NCBI GenBank assembly: GCA_947625175.1
Contig: CANQNI010000083.1
Coordinates: 1 to 6,841, forward strand
Length of the DNA stretch: 6,841 bases
Reading direction: 5' to 3'
Source of the DNA: an uncultured Eubacteriaceae bacterium
GTDB taxonomy: Bacteria; Bacillota; Clostridia; Eubacteriales; Eubacteriaceae
Shown: positions 1 to 6,744 of the stretch, in pieces
Layout: each line of letters starts with the position of its first letter
Numbering within the stretch: the stretch's first letter is position 1
Translations under genes and position numbers: made by a program
Notes under the pieces: generated by a model
Told to the model about the DNA's origin: nothing
Database searches by the model: none
Seen by the model: only the letters and a program-made list of their open reading frames with translations

Positions 1-26
1 AAGAAATTAGTTTAATTCATTATATT

Positions 27-53
27 AAGCCAGATCATGACTTGACCTGGCTT
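27..53 (-). terminator. Hairpin at the trpA stop codon, candidate operon terminator
   Basis: In the minus-strand RNA, AAGCCAG-G-UCA (53-43) pairs with UGA-U-CUGGCUU (37-27), an 11-bp helix with one G-U pair and a 5-nt loop. The trpA stop UGA forms part of the 3' arm. The bases that follow on this strand (AATATAATG) are a poor U-tract, so termination in this direction may be weak, or the hairpin may mainly protect the mRNA end. On the plus strand the same hairpin is followed by TTTTTTCTTT (52-61), a good U-tract, so it may also end a convergent transcript from beyond the left edge. Confidence 0.6.
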
Positions 54-847
54 TTTTCTTTAGCTCCTTTTAGAGCTCCTTCTTTCATTTTCTTGGCATA
101 TTCATATACAATTTCAGGTGATTCAGTTCCGTTTTCAGCGATTAATTTAACAATAGCTGAACCAGTTATTACACCGTCAGCAGATTTACACATTTTTTCA
201 GCCTGTTCAGGAGTAGCAATTCCAAAACCTATAGCAGTTGGAATATCACTAACTTTTTTAATTTCTTTAATTATTGAAGGAATATCAGTAGTAATTTCAG
301 ATCTAATACCAGTTGTTCCCATTGAAGATACTACATATAAAAACCCATCTGCTGCTTTAGCAATAGTCTTGATTCTTTCTTCTGAGGTAGGAGAAACTAA
401 AAGGATTAAACTTAAATCATGTTTTTTTGTTAACTTTCTTAAGAGTTCACTTTCCTCATAAGGCATATCAGGGATGATTAATCCATCTCCCCCTACTTCT
501 TTTAATTTTATTAAAAAGTCTTCAGTTCCATATTTATAGACAGGATTAAAATAGGTAAGAAGAACTATAGGTGCTTGAATATTTTCTTCTCTTAAATCTT
601 TTATTGTAGAAAAAATATCTTCAATTTTAGTTCCACTTTGAAGGGCTCGCATATCTGCCTGTTCAATTACTGGTCCTTCAGCACAAGGATCAGAGAAAGG
701 AACGCCAATTTCAATTAAATCTGTTCCAGCTTCAACTAGCTTTTTTATACACTCTTTAGTTGTTTTAATATCAGGATCCCCACCAGTTAAAAATCCTATA
801 AAAGCCCCTGGTTTTTCAAATGCCGTACTTATTCTATTAGTCGTCAT
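35..847 (-). CDS. trpA: Tryptophan synthase alpha subunit
   Basis: This 270-residue protein has the usual length for TrpA, the cytoplasmic TIM-barrel subunit that splits indole-3-glycerol phosphate into indole and glyceraldehyde 3-phosphate and passes indole to TrpB. Visible motifs are GFLTGGDPD (18-26), the active-site strand EIGVPFSDP (46-54) with the catalytic Glu at 46, Tyr171 aligning with E. coli Tyr175, the loop-6 segment SSMGTTG (174-180), the phosphate-binding region GFGIATPEQ (207-215) and GSAIVK (229-234). The second catalytic acid, Asp60 in E. coli, is Glu57 here (CAEGP instead of xADGP). This conservative change is seen directly; its effect is unknown. The start codon overlaps the end of trpB by 11 nt, with only a distant GAGG upstream, which suggests translational coupling. 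The last codons form one arm of a hairpin. The identification is secure. Confidence 0.97.
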   Translation of the reverse strand: MTTNRISTAFEKPGAFIGFLTGGDPDIKTTKECIKKLVEAGTDLIEIGVPFSDPCAEGPVIEQADMRALQSGTKIEDIFSTIKDLREENIQAPIVLLTYFNPVYKYGTEDFLIKLKEVGGDGLIIPDMPYEESELLRKLTKKHDLSLILLVSPTSEERIKTIAKAADGFLYVVSSMGTTGIRSEITTDIPSIIKEIKKVSDIPTAIGFGIATPEQAEKMCKSADGVITGSAIVKLIAENGTESPEIVYEYAKKMKEGALKGAKEKSQVKS

Positions 848-2036
848 ATAATTCTTTACCTCTATATCGAGCTATAGCAGCAACGTCTTTATCTCCCCTG
901 CCAGAAAGATTAATAATTACACTATCATCTTTACTATACTCATCTGCTGTTTTAAGTAAATGCGCTACAGCATGGGCACTTTCAATAGCTGGTATTATCC
1001 CTTCAGATTTGGATAAAACCTCAAAAGCGTTAACGGCTTCATCATCAGTAACAGGAACATATTCCGCTCTTCCTATTTTATTTAAATAGGCATGTTCAGG
1101 TCCAATTCCAGGATAATCAAGTCCTGCAGATATTGAATAAACGGGAGCAATTTGTCCTTGTTCATCCTGATTAAATATTGAGTGCATTCCATGGAAAACA
1201 CCCTTTGTTCCAGTATTAATTGAAGCAGCGGTATAAGGCGTTTCAATCCCACGTCCAGCAGCTTCCGCTCCAATAAGTCTAACTTCAGGCTCATCAATAA
1301 AATGATAAAAAGCTCCCATAGCATTTGAACCACCACCAACACAGGCTAAAACAGCGGCTGGTAGTTTTCCTTCAGCTTCTATAATTTGTTCTTTCATTTC
1401 TTTACTGATAACGCTTTGGAAATGTCTAACCATTTCAGGAAAAGGAGCTGGTCCCATAACAGAACCAATTAAATAATGAGTATCACTTACCTTTCTAGTC
1501 CATTCTCTAAGAGCTTCATTAACCGCATCCTTTAGAGTAGCCGTTCCTGTGTCAACGGGATGAACTTTAGTTCCCAAAAGCTCCATTCTGTAAACGTTTA
1601 AAGCCTGACGTTTTGTATCTTCGCGTCCCATGAAAACATCACAGTCCATCCCAAGATAAGCTGCCACTGTAGCTGTAGCAACTCCATGCTGACCTGCTCC
1701 AGTTTCAGCAATCAGGCGTGTTTTACCTAATCTTTTAGCTAGTAAAGCTTGTCCTAAAACATTGTTTATTTTGTGAGATCCGGTATGATTTAAATCCTCA
1801 CGTTTTAGATAAATCTTTGGACCGCCTAATTCATTAGTTAAATTATTGGCAAACGTTAATAAGGAAGGCCTACCAGCATATTCATTGAGTAATTTATTAA
1901 AATCTTTGTTAAACTCTGGATCGTCTTTATAATAATGAAAGGCTTCATCTAATTCTAAAATTGCATTCATTAAAGTTTCTGGAACATATTGTCCACCAAA
2001 CTCATCAAAACGACCCTGATATGGCATACTATACAT
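837..2036 (-). CDS. trpB: Tryptophan synthase beta subunit (TrpB1 type)
   Basis: TrpB is a PLP enzyme that condenses indole from TrpA with serine to give tryptophan. The 399-residue length is normal. Visible features are the N-terminal [16 protein letters not shown] block (8-23), the PLP lysine Lys89 in HTGSHKINN (84-92), the catalytic Glu111 in ETGAGQHG (111-118), the glycine-rich phosphate-binding loop GGGSNAMG (234-241), GFHGM-type COMM-region sequence near 280-296, and Ser378 in LSGRGDKD (377-384) near the PLP pyridine ring. The N-terminus and motif set match the classic TrpB1 branch that works with TrpA. An oddity is GPAPFP (195-200), where most TrpB proteins I can recall read GPHPYP or GPHPFP, followed by VRHFQ instead of VRDFQ. 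ATG at 2036 overlaps the trpF end by 8 nt; Met4 (ATG at 2027) is an alternative start with no better ribosome site. Confidence 0.97.
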   Translation of the reverse strand: MYSMPYQGRFDEFGGQYVPETLMNAILELDEAFHYYKDDPEFNKDFNKLLNEYAGRPSLLTFANNLTNELGGPKIYLKREDLNHTGSHKINNVLGQALLAKRLGKTRLIAETGAGQHGVATATVAAYLGMDCDVFMGREDTKRQALNVYRMELLGTKVHPVDTGTATLKDAVNEALREWTRKVSDTHYLIGSVMGPAPFPEMVRHFQSVISKEMKEQIIEAEGKLPAAVLACVGGGSNAMGAFYHFIDEPEVRLIGAEAAGRGIETPYTAASINTGTKGVFHGMHSIFNQDEQGQIAPVYSISAGLDYPGIGPEHAYLNKIGRAEYVPVTDDEAVNAFEVLSKSEGIIPAIESAHAVAHLLKTADEYSKDDSVIINLSGRGDKDVAAIARYRGKELYDD

Positions 2037-2646
2037 TATTTTCTCTAAATAAATTAAATATTTCTTTTACTTTAATTGGATCCTTTTTAAAATTTGTTTC
2101 AACTCCTGAACTGATATCTATAACATCAGCTTTTGTTTTCATTGCATTAGTGATATTGTTTAAGTTAATTCCTCCGGCAAGAAAGAAAGGCTTGGTATCT
2201 GAATAGTTTTTAAGATATTCCCAGTTAAAAGAATTTCCTGTTCCACCTACTAACACATCATTTTTTACATCAAACAGAAAAGCATCAGATGAAAAATTAT
2301 GGGTATTGTTCATATCAGATTCTTTGGCTAATTTAATAGCTTTAATTACAGGAATATTATATTTTTTTAATTTTTGAACATAATTATTATCTTCAGAACC
2401 GTGTAACTGAACAATATCAATTAGTCCTCTATTATAATAATCAAGAACTATATCAAACTCTTCATCAACAAATACGCCAACCGTTTTAATATCTGAATTT
2501 AAAAGACTTTTTAAATATAAAGCCCTTTCAGGAGTGAGATATCTCTTACTTTTTTTAAAAAAGATAAATCCAATAAAATCAGGATGATATTTATTCATTA
2601 ATTTAATATCATCTTCAGAACGGATACCACAAATCTTAATTTTCAT
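2029..2646 (-). CDS. trpF: Phosphoribosylanthranilate isomerase
   Basis: This enzyme carries out the Amadori rearrangement of phosphoribosylanthranilate to CdRP, the substrate of TrpC. It is a stand-alone 205-residue TIM barrel, the normal size for monofunctional TrpF and not fused to TrpC. The general base Cys6 lies in KIKICGI (2-8) and the general acid Asp126 in FLFDVK (123-128). Other family marks are SKRYLTPE (33-40), VQLHG (79-83), GGTGNSFNW (134-142), LAGGI (156-160) and the phosphate-binding end SSGVET (179-184). The start overlaps the trpC stop by 11 nt and has no convincing Shine-Dalgarno sequence, so translation probably depends on ribosomes finishing trpC. It is the most AT-rich-looking and lysine/asparagine-rich gene of the set, consistent with TrpF being a fast-evolving family rather than with transfer. 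Confidence 0.97.
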   Translation of the reverse strand: MKIKICGIRSEDDIKLMNKYHPDFIGFIFFKKSKRYLTPERALYLKSLLNSDIKTVGVFVDEEFDIVLDYYNRGLIDIVQLHGSEDNNYVQKLKKYNIPVIKAIKLAKESDMNNTHNFSSDAFLFDVKNDVLVGGTGNSFNWEYLKNYSDTKPFFLAGGINLNNITNAMKTKADVIDISSGVETNFKKDPIKVKEIFNLFRENNV

Positions 2647-3421
2647 AATTCATCAGTTGTTTTAAATTATCAGGAATATTATTCCCGGTCATAAGTTGCT
2701 CTCCAATTAAAACCCCATTAAAATTATTTTTGGCTAAAAATTTAACATCCTCAGCTGAGTGAATTCCGCTTTCACTTATCCTTATTACTGTTTCAGGTAA
2801 ATATTTAGATAATTCTGCTGAAGTTTTCAGATCAACAGTAAAATCTCTCAAATCTCTATTATTAATTCCGATAATATCAACTCCAGCTGTTAAGGCTTTA
2901 TTGATTTCCTTAAGATTGTGAACTTCAACTAAAGCATCCATTCCTAATTGTTTTGTCAATTGAAATAGTGATTCTAATTCGTCTTGTTCAAGAAGAGCTA
3001 CGATTAACAAAACAGCACTCGCTCCAGCAAGTTTAGCTTCATAAATTTGATAAGGATCAACTATAAAATCTTTTCTTAATACTGGAAGATTTATATTGTT
3101 TGTTACCTCTTCTAAAATTTTAAGACTTCCTAAAAATTTGGTTGGTTCAGTTAAACAACTTATAGCATTTACCCCATTATCTTCATATTCATGAGCAAAT
3201 TTAAGATAATCAAAATCAGGACAAATTAAGCCTTTACTTGGAGAGGCTTTTTTAAGTTCACATATAAACGAAATACCAGGTTTTTCTAGTGCCTTTTTAA
3301 AAGATGGTCGAGTCTCTTTTATTTTATTAACCTCTTCACTCAGTTCATTTAATGACTTATTTTCTTTTTTTTTCTTGATTATTTCTCTATTGCTTTGAGC
3401 AAGTGTTTCTAAAATATTCAT
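2636..3421 (-). CDS. trpC: Indole-3-glycerol phosphate synthase
   Basis: TrpC converts CdRP to indole-3-glycerol phosphate with loss of CO2 and water. The 261-residue length is typical of the single-domain enzyme. By alignment from memory with the archaeal (Sulfolobus) enzyme, all catalytic positions are present: Glu55 and Lys57 in CELKKASPSKG (54-64), Lys117 in VLRKDF (114-119), Glu166 in LVEVH (164-168), Asn187 in GINNRDL (185-191), and Glu217 and Ser218 in SESGI (216-220). LTEPTKFLGS (90-99) is the usual substrate loop. The ATG overlaps the trpD stop as ATGA, a common coupling arrangement, and no strong ribosome site precedes it. Codons 16-19 lie on a run of nine A residues (minus strand, 3365-3373), a possible polymerase slippage site. 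Confidence 0.97.
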   Translation of the reverse strand: MNILETLAQSNREIIKKKKENKSLNELSEEVNKIKETRPSFKKALEKPGISFICELKKASPSKGLICPDFDYLKFAHEYEDNGVNAISCLTEPTKFLGSLKILEEVTNNINLPVLRKDFIVDPYQIYEAKLAGASAVLLIVALLEQDELESLFQLTKQLGMDALVEVHNLKEINKALTAGVDIIGINNRDLRDFTVDLKTSAELSKYLPETVIRISESGIHSAEDVKFLAKNNFNGVLIGEQLMTGNNIPDNLKQLMNYEN

Positions 3422-4434
3422 GCTACAGAATTAGTCTCATTTATAAATTCATTAAGTTTTTCTAAAGCTTTACCAGATTCAATCATTTCTTTGGCAAGTT
3501 TAATTCCATCTTCTATTGAATCAGCTTTTCCAACAAGAAATAAACCTAAACCAGCGTTTAAACAGACAATATCTTTTTTAGAACCTGTTTCTTTTCCAGA
3601 AAAAATATCTCTAATAATCTGAGCGTTTTCTTCTTTTTCTCCACCAATTAGTTCATCAAGTGAACAAAGTTCAAAACCATATTCCTCCGGATTTATAGTG
3701 ATTTCTGTTATTTCACCATCTTTTATTAAAGCACCATGAGTTGGACCTGTTAGAGTAATTTCATCAAGTCCATCAGAGCCATGAACTACTAGTCCATTCT
3801 TAACTCCTAAATTACTTAAAGCTTCAGCCATAGGCTCAATTAATTCGTCAGAGTAAACTCCTAATATTTGATTAGTAGCATTAGCAGGATTAGCTAAAGG
3901 GCCTAAAATATTAAAAATAGTTGGAATTCCGAGATCTTTTCTAACGGGAGCTACATATTTCATTGAAGTATGATAAACAGGAGCAAACATAAAACAAATA
4001 TTAGTTTTATCTAAAACTTGTTTATTCTTTTCTTTATCTAAATCTATTTTTATTCCTAATTCTCCTAAAACATCTGAAGCCCCAGTTGGACTTGAAACAC
4101 CAGCATTTCCATGTTTAGCAGTTGGAACACCAGCTGCCGCTGTAACTATAGCGCTAGCAGTAGAAATATTAAAAGTACCCACCTGGTCGCCACCAGTACC
4201 AACAATTTCTAGTACTTCAGTATCAGGTTCGATAGAATCGCATTTTTCTCTCATAATACGAGCACATTCAGTAATTTCAGTAGGAGTTTCTCCTTTACTA
4301 GCTAATCCCATTAGAAAAGCTGCCATTTGTGCCTGAGTAGCTTCTCCACTCATTAATTCATCAAAACTTCCAGCAGTTTGTTCTGCTGTTAAATCATTAT
4401 TTTCACGTAAAGCTGCAATTGCTTCTTTAATCAT
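3418..4434 (-). CDS. trpD: Anthranilate phosphoribosyltransferase
   Basis: TrpD transfers phosphoribose from PRPP to anthranilate. The 338-residue length is normal for the single-function enzyme, and no glutaminase domain is fused to it. The order is an N-terminal helical domain (about 1-70), the PRPP/pyrophosphate loop GTGGD (79-83), NIST (89-92), KHGN (107-110), an Arg165 that probably contacts anthranilate, NILGPLANPA (175-184), and HGSDGLDE (218-225), whose Asp224-Glu225 pair binds metal. The segment after KHGN reads AGVSSPTGASD, where most family members I recall have R at the first position and K[ST]G further on; the missing Arg is unusual. A strong GGAGG six bases before ATG, one base after the trpG stop, fixes the start and gives this gene the best ribosome site in the operon. 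Confidence 0.97.
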   Translation of the reverse strand: MIKEAIAALRENNDLTAEQTAGSFDELMSGEATQAQMAAFLMGLASKGETPTEITECARIMREKCDSIEPDTEVLEIVGTGGDQVGTFNISTASAIVTAAAGVPTAKHGNAGVSSPTGASDVLGELGIKIDLDKEKNKQVLDKTNICFMFAPVYHTSMKYVAPVRKDLGIPTIFNILGPLANPANATNQILGVYSDELIEPMAEALSNLGVKNGLVVHGSDGLDEITLTGPTHGALIKDGEITEITINPEEYGFELCSLDELIGGEKEENAQIIRDIFSGKETGSKKDIVCLNAGLGLFLVGKADSIEDGIKLAKEMIESGKALEKLNEFINETNSVA

Positions 4435-4435
4435 T

Positions 4436-4996
4436 TTAAACCTCCAAAAAATTATTAATAATTAACTCTCCTTCTTTAGTCATAATAGACTCAGGATGAA
4501 ATTGTAATCCCCAAATTCGATATTTTTTATGTTTAACTCCCATTATTTCACCATCATCTGTTGTGGCGATAATTTCAAAACAATCTGGAAGACTTTCTTT
4601 TGAAACAACGAGTGAATGATATCTTCCAGCATTTATTTGATTGGGACAACTTTTAAAAATTAAACTATTATTTAAATTAATTTTATCTTCCCGCCCATGC
4701 ATAATTTCTTTAGCTTGGACTATTTCTCCGCCAAATGTTTCACAAATAGCTTGATGGCCTAGACAGATTCCAAGAATTGGAATCTTTTCTTTAAAATATT
4801 CAACATAATCTTCACTATAACCAGCATCTTTTGGATATCCTGGACCAGGTGAAATAATTAAAGCTCTAGGACTTAAAAGTTCAGCTTCTTCCGGTTTTAG
4901 AATATCGTTTCTGATAACTTTGATTTCTTCGCCATTATAAGCAGTTTGAACGAGATTATAAGTAAAGGAATCGTAATTATCTAAAATTAAAATCAT
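4436..4996 (-). CDS. trpG: Anthranilate synthase component II (glutamine amidotransferase)
   Basis: TrpG is the class I glutaminase that supplies ammonia to TrpE. The 186-residue protein begins with the family signature ILILDNYDSFTYNLVQ (2-17). The oxyanion-type loop SPGPGYP is at 49-55, the nucleophile Cys78 lies in GICLGHQAI (76-84), and the catalytic His167 and Glu169 lie in LQFHPES (164-170). RYHSL (125-129) is also typical. The sequence alone cannot separate TrpG from PabA, and in some Bacillota one protein serves both tryptophan and folate synthesis; its place between trpE and trpD shows the tryptophan role, and a shared role stays possible. The gene starts 20 nt inside the end of trpE, the longest overlap here, with GAGTGAG about ten bases before ATG. 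Confidence 0.95.
   Translation of the reverse strand: MILILDNYDSFTYNLVQTAYNGEEIKVIRNDILKPEEAELLSPRALIISPGPGYPKDAGYSEDYVEYFKEKIPILGICLGHQAICETFGGEIVQAKEIMHGREDKINLNNSLIFKSCPNQINAGRYHSLVVSKESLPDCFEIIATTDDGEIMGVKHKKYRIWGLQFHPESIMTKEGELIINNFLEV
4440..4444 (-). promoter_or_regulatory. Strong Shine-Dalgarno GGAGG of trpD
   Basis: GGAGG sits in the last sense codons of trpG, six bases before the trpD ATG. Among the internal genes of this operon it is the only near-perfect ribosome site, so trpD may be partly independent of upstream translation. Confidence 0.85.
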
Positions 4997-6476
4997 TTTT
5001 TAAATTCTCACTCTTTTCAATAGCTTCAACTACTGCTCCGGCTTTATTTACTGTTTCAATATACTCGTTATGAGCATTACTATCATAAACAATTCCTCCA
5101 CCAGATTGAATATAAACATCATCACCTGATTTAAAAGCAGAACGGATAGCAATACACATATCCATATTTCCATTAAAAGCTAAATAGCCAACAGCGCCTC
5201 CATAAGGTCCACGACGTTCTTTTTCCATCTCTTCAATAATTTGACAAGCTCTAATTTTAGGAGCCCCAGATAAAGTTCCGGCAGGTAAAATATTTCCTAA
5301 GGCTTCTAAAGCTGATACGTTATCTTTAATAACACCTGAAACTTTGGATGTAATATGCATTATCTTTGAATACTTTTGAATAAAAAGATAATCATCAACT
5401 TTGACTGATTTATATTTTGCAACTCTTCCAATATCATTTCTTCCTAAGTCAACCAACATGTTGTGTTCAGCTAGTTCTTTTGGATCTGAAAGTAGTTCTT
5501 CTTCTAATCTTCTATCTTCTTCAGGAGTTTTTCCTCTTGGTCTACTTCCAGCTATCGGAAAAGTAGTGATTATATTTTCTTCTAATTTAACTAATGTTTC
5601 AGGAGATGTTCCAATTATTTCTTTATCTTCAAACTGCATATAATACATATATGGACTAGGATTATCACTTCGAACTACTCTATAAGCAGAAAAAAGACTG
5701 CCTTTAACTTTTCCCTTTAGCCGGTTCGACATTACAGCCTGAAATATATCACCAGCAATTATATATTGACGAATTTTAGCAATAACTTCTTTATATTCTG
5801 CTTCATTAAAAGTGGGCTTAAAATCTTCGATTATCTCTCCTTGATAGGTCGTTTCTGGAAAAGTTTCAATTATCTTCTTTATTTCATTAATTCTAACTTT
5901 TAAATTATTTTCTAATTCTTTGATAAATTCCCAGTTTTGATTTTTCTTTAGATTTATATTAGTTATTAAAATAATTTTATCTTTGAAATGATCAAAAACT
6001 ATTAAATCATTAATCATAAATAAATGAAGATCATAAAACTCAAAAGGATCCGGATTTTCGAATTTTAAAACTGGTTCCGTATATTTATAATAATCATAGG
6101 AAACATAGCCAATTAGTCCACCAGTAAACGGAGGAAGATCTTCTATTATAGGGGACTTATTTTGAGCCATAATATCTTCAATTATTTGAGTCGGATTTCC
6201 CTCAAATTCTTTTTTTCTATTATCTTTTCTTACGATAACTTTATTATTATTTACGATAATTTCTAAGGAAGGATTGAAACCTAAAAAAGAATATCGACCC
6301 CTAACTCCACTATTATTAGCAGATTCTAGAAGAAATACTTTATTATCGACTTCTTTTAGTCGTTTTAAAACCTGAACTGGAGTTATACTATCAGCGTAAA
6401 ATTCCTGGGCAAACGGGAGCAGATCATATTGTTCGCTAAACTTTTTAAACTCTTCCTGATTCATAAAATTTTCCAT
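4977..6476 (-). CDS. trpE: Anthranilate synthase component I
   Basis: TrpE makes anthranilate from chorismate with ammonia from TrpG and is the committed step. The 499-residue length is typical. The N-terminal part (about 20-170) holds the regulatory LLES element at 49-52, and NPSPYMYY at 272-279 completes the region known to bind tryptophan in enterobacterial TrpE, so feedback inhibition is probably intact. The chorismate-binding domain shows GDIFQAVMSNR (242-252), PIAGSRPRG (307-315), HNMLVDLGRND (338-348), GTLSGAPK (400-407), GPYGG (423-427), IRS (444-446) and GGGIVYDS (459-466). PabB is a less likely reading given the LLES motif and operon. ATG at 6476 is chosen because AAAAGGA lies eight bases upstream; Met5 (ATG at 6464) has only a weak GGA before it. 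The start codon directly abuts the terminator U-tract. Confidence 0.96.
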   Translation of the reverse strand: MENFMNQEEFKKFSEQYDLLPFAQEFYADSITPVQVLKRLKEVDNKVFLLESANNSGVRGRYSFLGFNPSLEIIVNNNKVIVRKDNRKKEFEGNPTQIIEDIMAQNKSPIIEDLPPFTGGLIGYVSYDYYKYTEPVLKFENPDPFEFYDLHLFMINDLIVFDHFKDKIILITNINLKKNQNWEFIKELENNLKVRINEIKKIIETFPETTYQGEIIEDFKPTFNEAEYKEVIAKIRQYIIAGDIFQAVMSNRLKGKVKGSLFSAYRVVRSDNPSPYMYYMQFEDKEIIGTSPETLVKLEENIITTFPIAGSRPRGKTPEEDRRLEEELLSDPKELAEHNMLVDLGRNDIGRVAKYKSVKVDDYLFIQKYSKIMHITSKVSGVIKDNVSALEALGNILPAGTLSGAPKIRACQIIEEMEKERRGPYGGAVGYLAFNGNMDMCIAIRSAFKSGDDVYIQSGGGIVYDSNAHNEYIETVNKAGAVVEAIEKSENLKNDFNFR

Positions 6477-6507
6477 AAAAAAAGTCCTTTTGTTTCAACA
6501 AAAGGAC
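6477..6507 (-). terminator. T-box intrinsic terminator (attenuator) before trpE
   Basis: GTCCTTTTGT (6507-6498) and ACAAAAGGAC (6493-6484) form a perfect 10-bp stem with the loop UGAA, followed at once by seven U residues (6483-6477). This is a complete Rho-independent terminator. It forms when tRNA-Trp is charged and the antiterminator is not stabilised. The U-tract ends on the base before the trpE ATG, and the 3' arm contains the trpE ribosome-binding sequence. Confidence 0.95.
6485..6490 (-). promoter_or_regulatory. trpE ribosome-binding site inside the terminator 3' arm
   Basis: The minus strand reads AAAGGA eight bases before the ATG at 6476-6474. All of it lies in the 3' arm of the terminator stem and is base-paired in the terminated fold, but free in the antiterminator fold. 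It supports ATG 6476 as the trpE start. Confidence 0.75.
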
Positions 6508-6542
6508 GGATATTTCATTAATAATATTCGCGGTGCCACCTT
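6502..6542 (-). promoter_or_regulatory. T-box antiterminator with UGGC tRNA-acceptor bulge
   Basis: AAGG (6542-6539) pairs with CCUU (6505-6502), and GCG (6531-6529) pairs with CGU (6508-6506). A further helix AUAUU/AAUAU (6527-6523 with 6514-6510) closes an 8-nt loop. Between the first two helices is the 7-nt bulge UGGCACC. Its UGGC (6538-6535) can pair with a 3' GCCA end, so the variable base C predicts discriminator base G73, which is what bacterial tRNA-Trp usually carries. Bases 6502-6507 also belong to the terminator stem, so the two folds exclude each other. Confidence 0.9.
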
Positions 6543-6651
6543 AATTCAATTTAATGCACTTTTACGGCGATCAAACAATCGTCTCTTCCTATAACGTGGA
6601 AGGTTCGTTATGTAATACTTGCTAATCAGCTTTCAACATACCCTCAATGAT

Positions 6652-6654
6652 CCA
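6652..6654 (-). promoter_or_regulatory. Specifier codon UGG (Trp) of the T-box
   Basis: On the minus strand the internal loop of stem I reads CAAAUGGAUC, with UGG sitting just above the GAUGAU/AUCAUU helix and followed by a purine, the usual position for the specifier that pairs with the tRNA anticodon. UGG is the only tryptophan codon and agrees with the genes downstream. Confidence 0.88.
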
Positions 6655-6744
6655 TTTGAAAAGTTACCTACGATCCGGCTCTCAGCAATCCAGACTCTCT
6701 GTGCGCGTTCACTTAACGTTATCTTCATATCATCGGTTTAGTTA

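Larger units (their letters stand above)
6477..6740 (-). promoter_or_regulatory. Tryptophan-specific T-box leader (tRNA-sensing riboswitch)
   Basis: The leader RNA senses charging of tRNA-Trp and decides between read-through and termination before trpE. The T-box core AAGGTGGCACCGCGAAT is at 6542-6526. Stem I begins near the predicted transcript start: ACC (6737-6735) pairs with GGU (6642-6640) and GAUGAU (6734-6729) with AUCAUU (6651-6646). The specifier is UGG at 6654-6652, the Trp codon, followed by A. Distal stem I has AGAGAG (6700-6695), the helix UCUGG/CCGGA (6694-6690 with 6678-6674) and the loop element GCUGAGAG. A stem II pseudoknot is visible: AUAACG/CGUUAU (6611-6606 with 6596-6591), with loop CUUCC (6602-6598) pairing to GGAAG (6589-6585). 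Stem III is CGAU/AUCG (6581-6578 with 6571-6568). Pairings were found by eye; the class call and Trp specificity are strong. Confidence 0.95.

Noticed and set aside
42..461. Plus-strand reading frame of 139 codons
   Set aside because: It is antisense to trpA, has no ribosome site, and its hydrophobic composition follows from reading an AT-rich gene backwards.
1082..1342. Minus-strand 86-codon frame inside trpB
   Set aside because: It is an out-of-frame shadow of trpB across conserved PLP-binding sequence, with no known family features.
1961..2206. Plus-strand 81-codon frame
   Set aside because: It is antisense to the trpF/trpB junction and lacks a ribosome site or recognisable motif.
5401..5643. 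Plus-strand 80-codon frame rich in serine
   Set aside because: It is antisense to a conserved part of trpE; the serine runs are the complement of acidic and lysine codons.
6477..6740. Leader-peptide attenuator or TRAP-binding leader
   Set aside because: There is no short frame with clustered Trp codons, and the few GAG/AG repeats belong to conserved T-box stem I elements instead of a regular series of spaced triplets.
6543..6740. Second, tandem T-box
   Set aside because: Tandem T-boxes occur in some trp operons, but only one T-box core and one specifier region are present.
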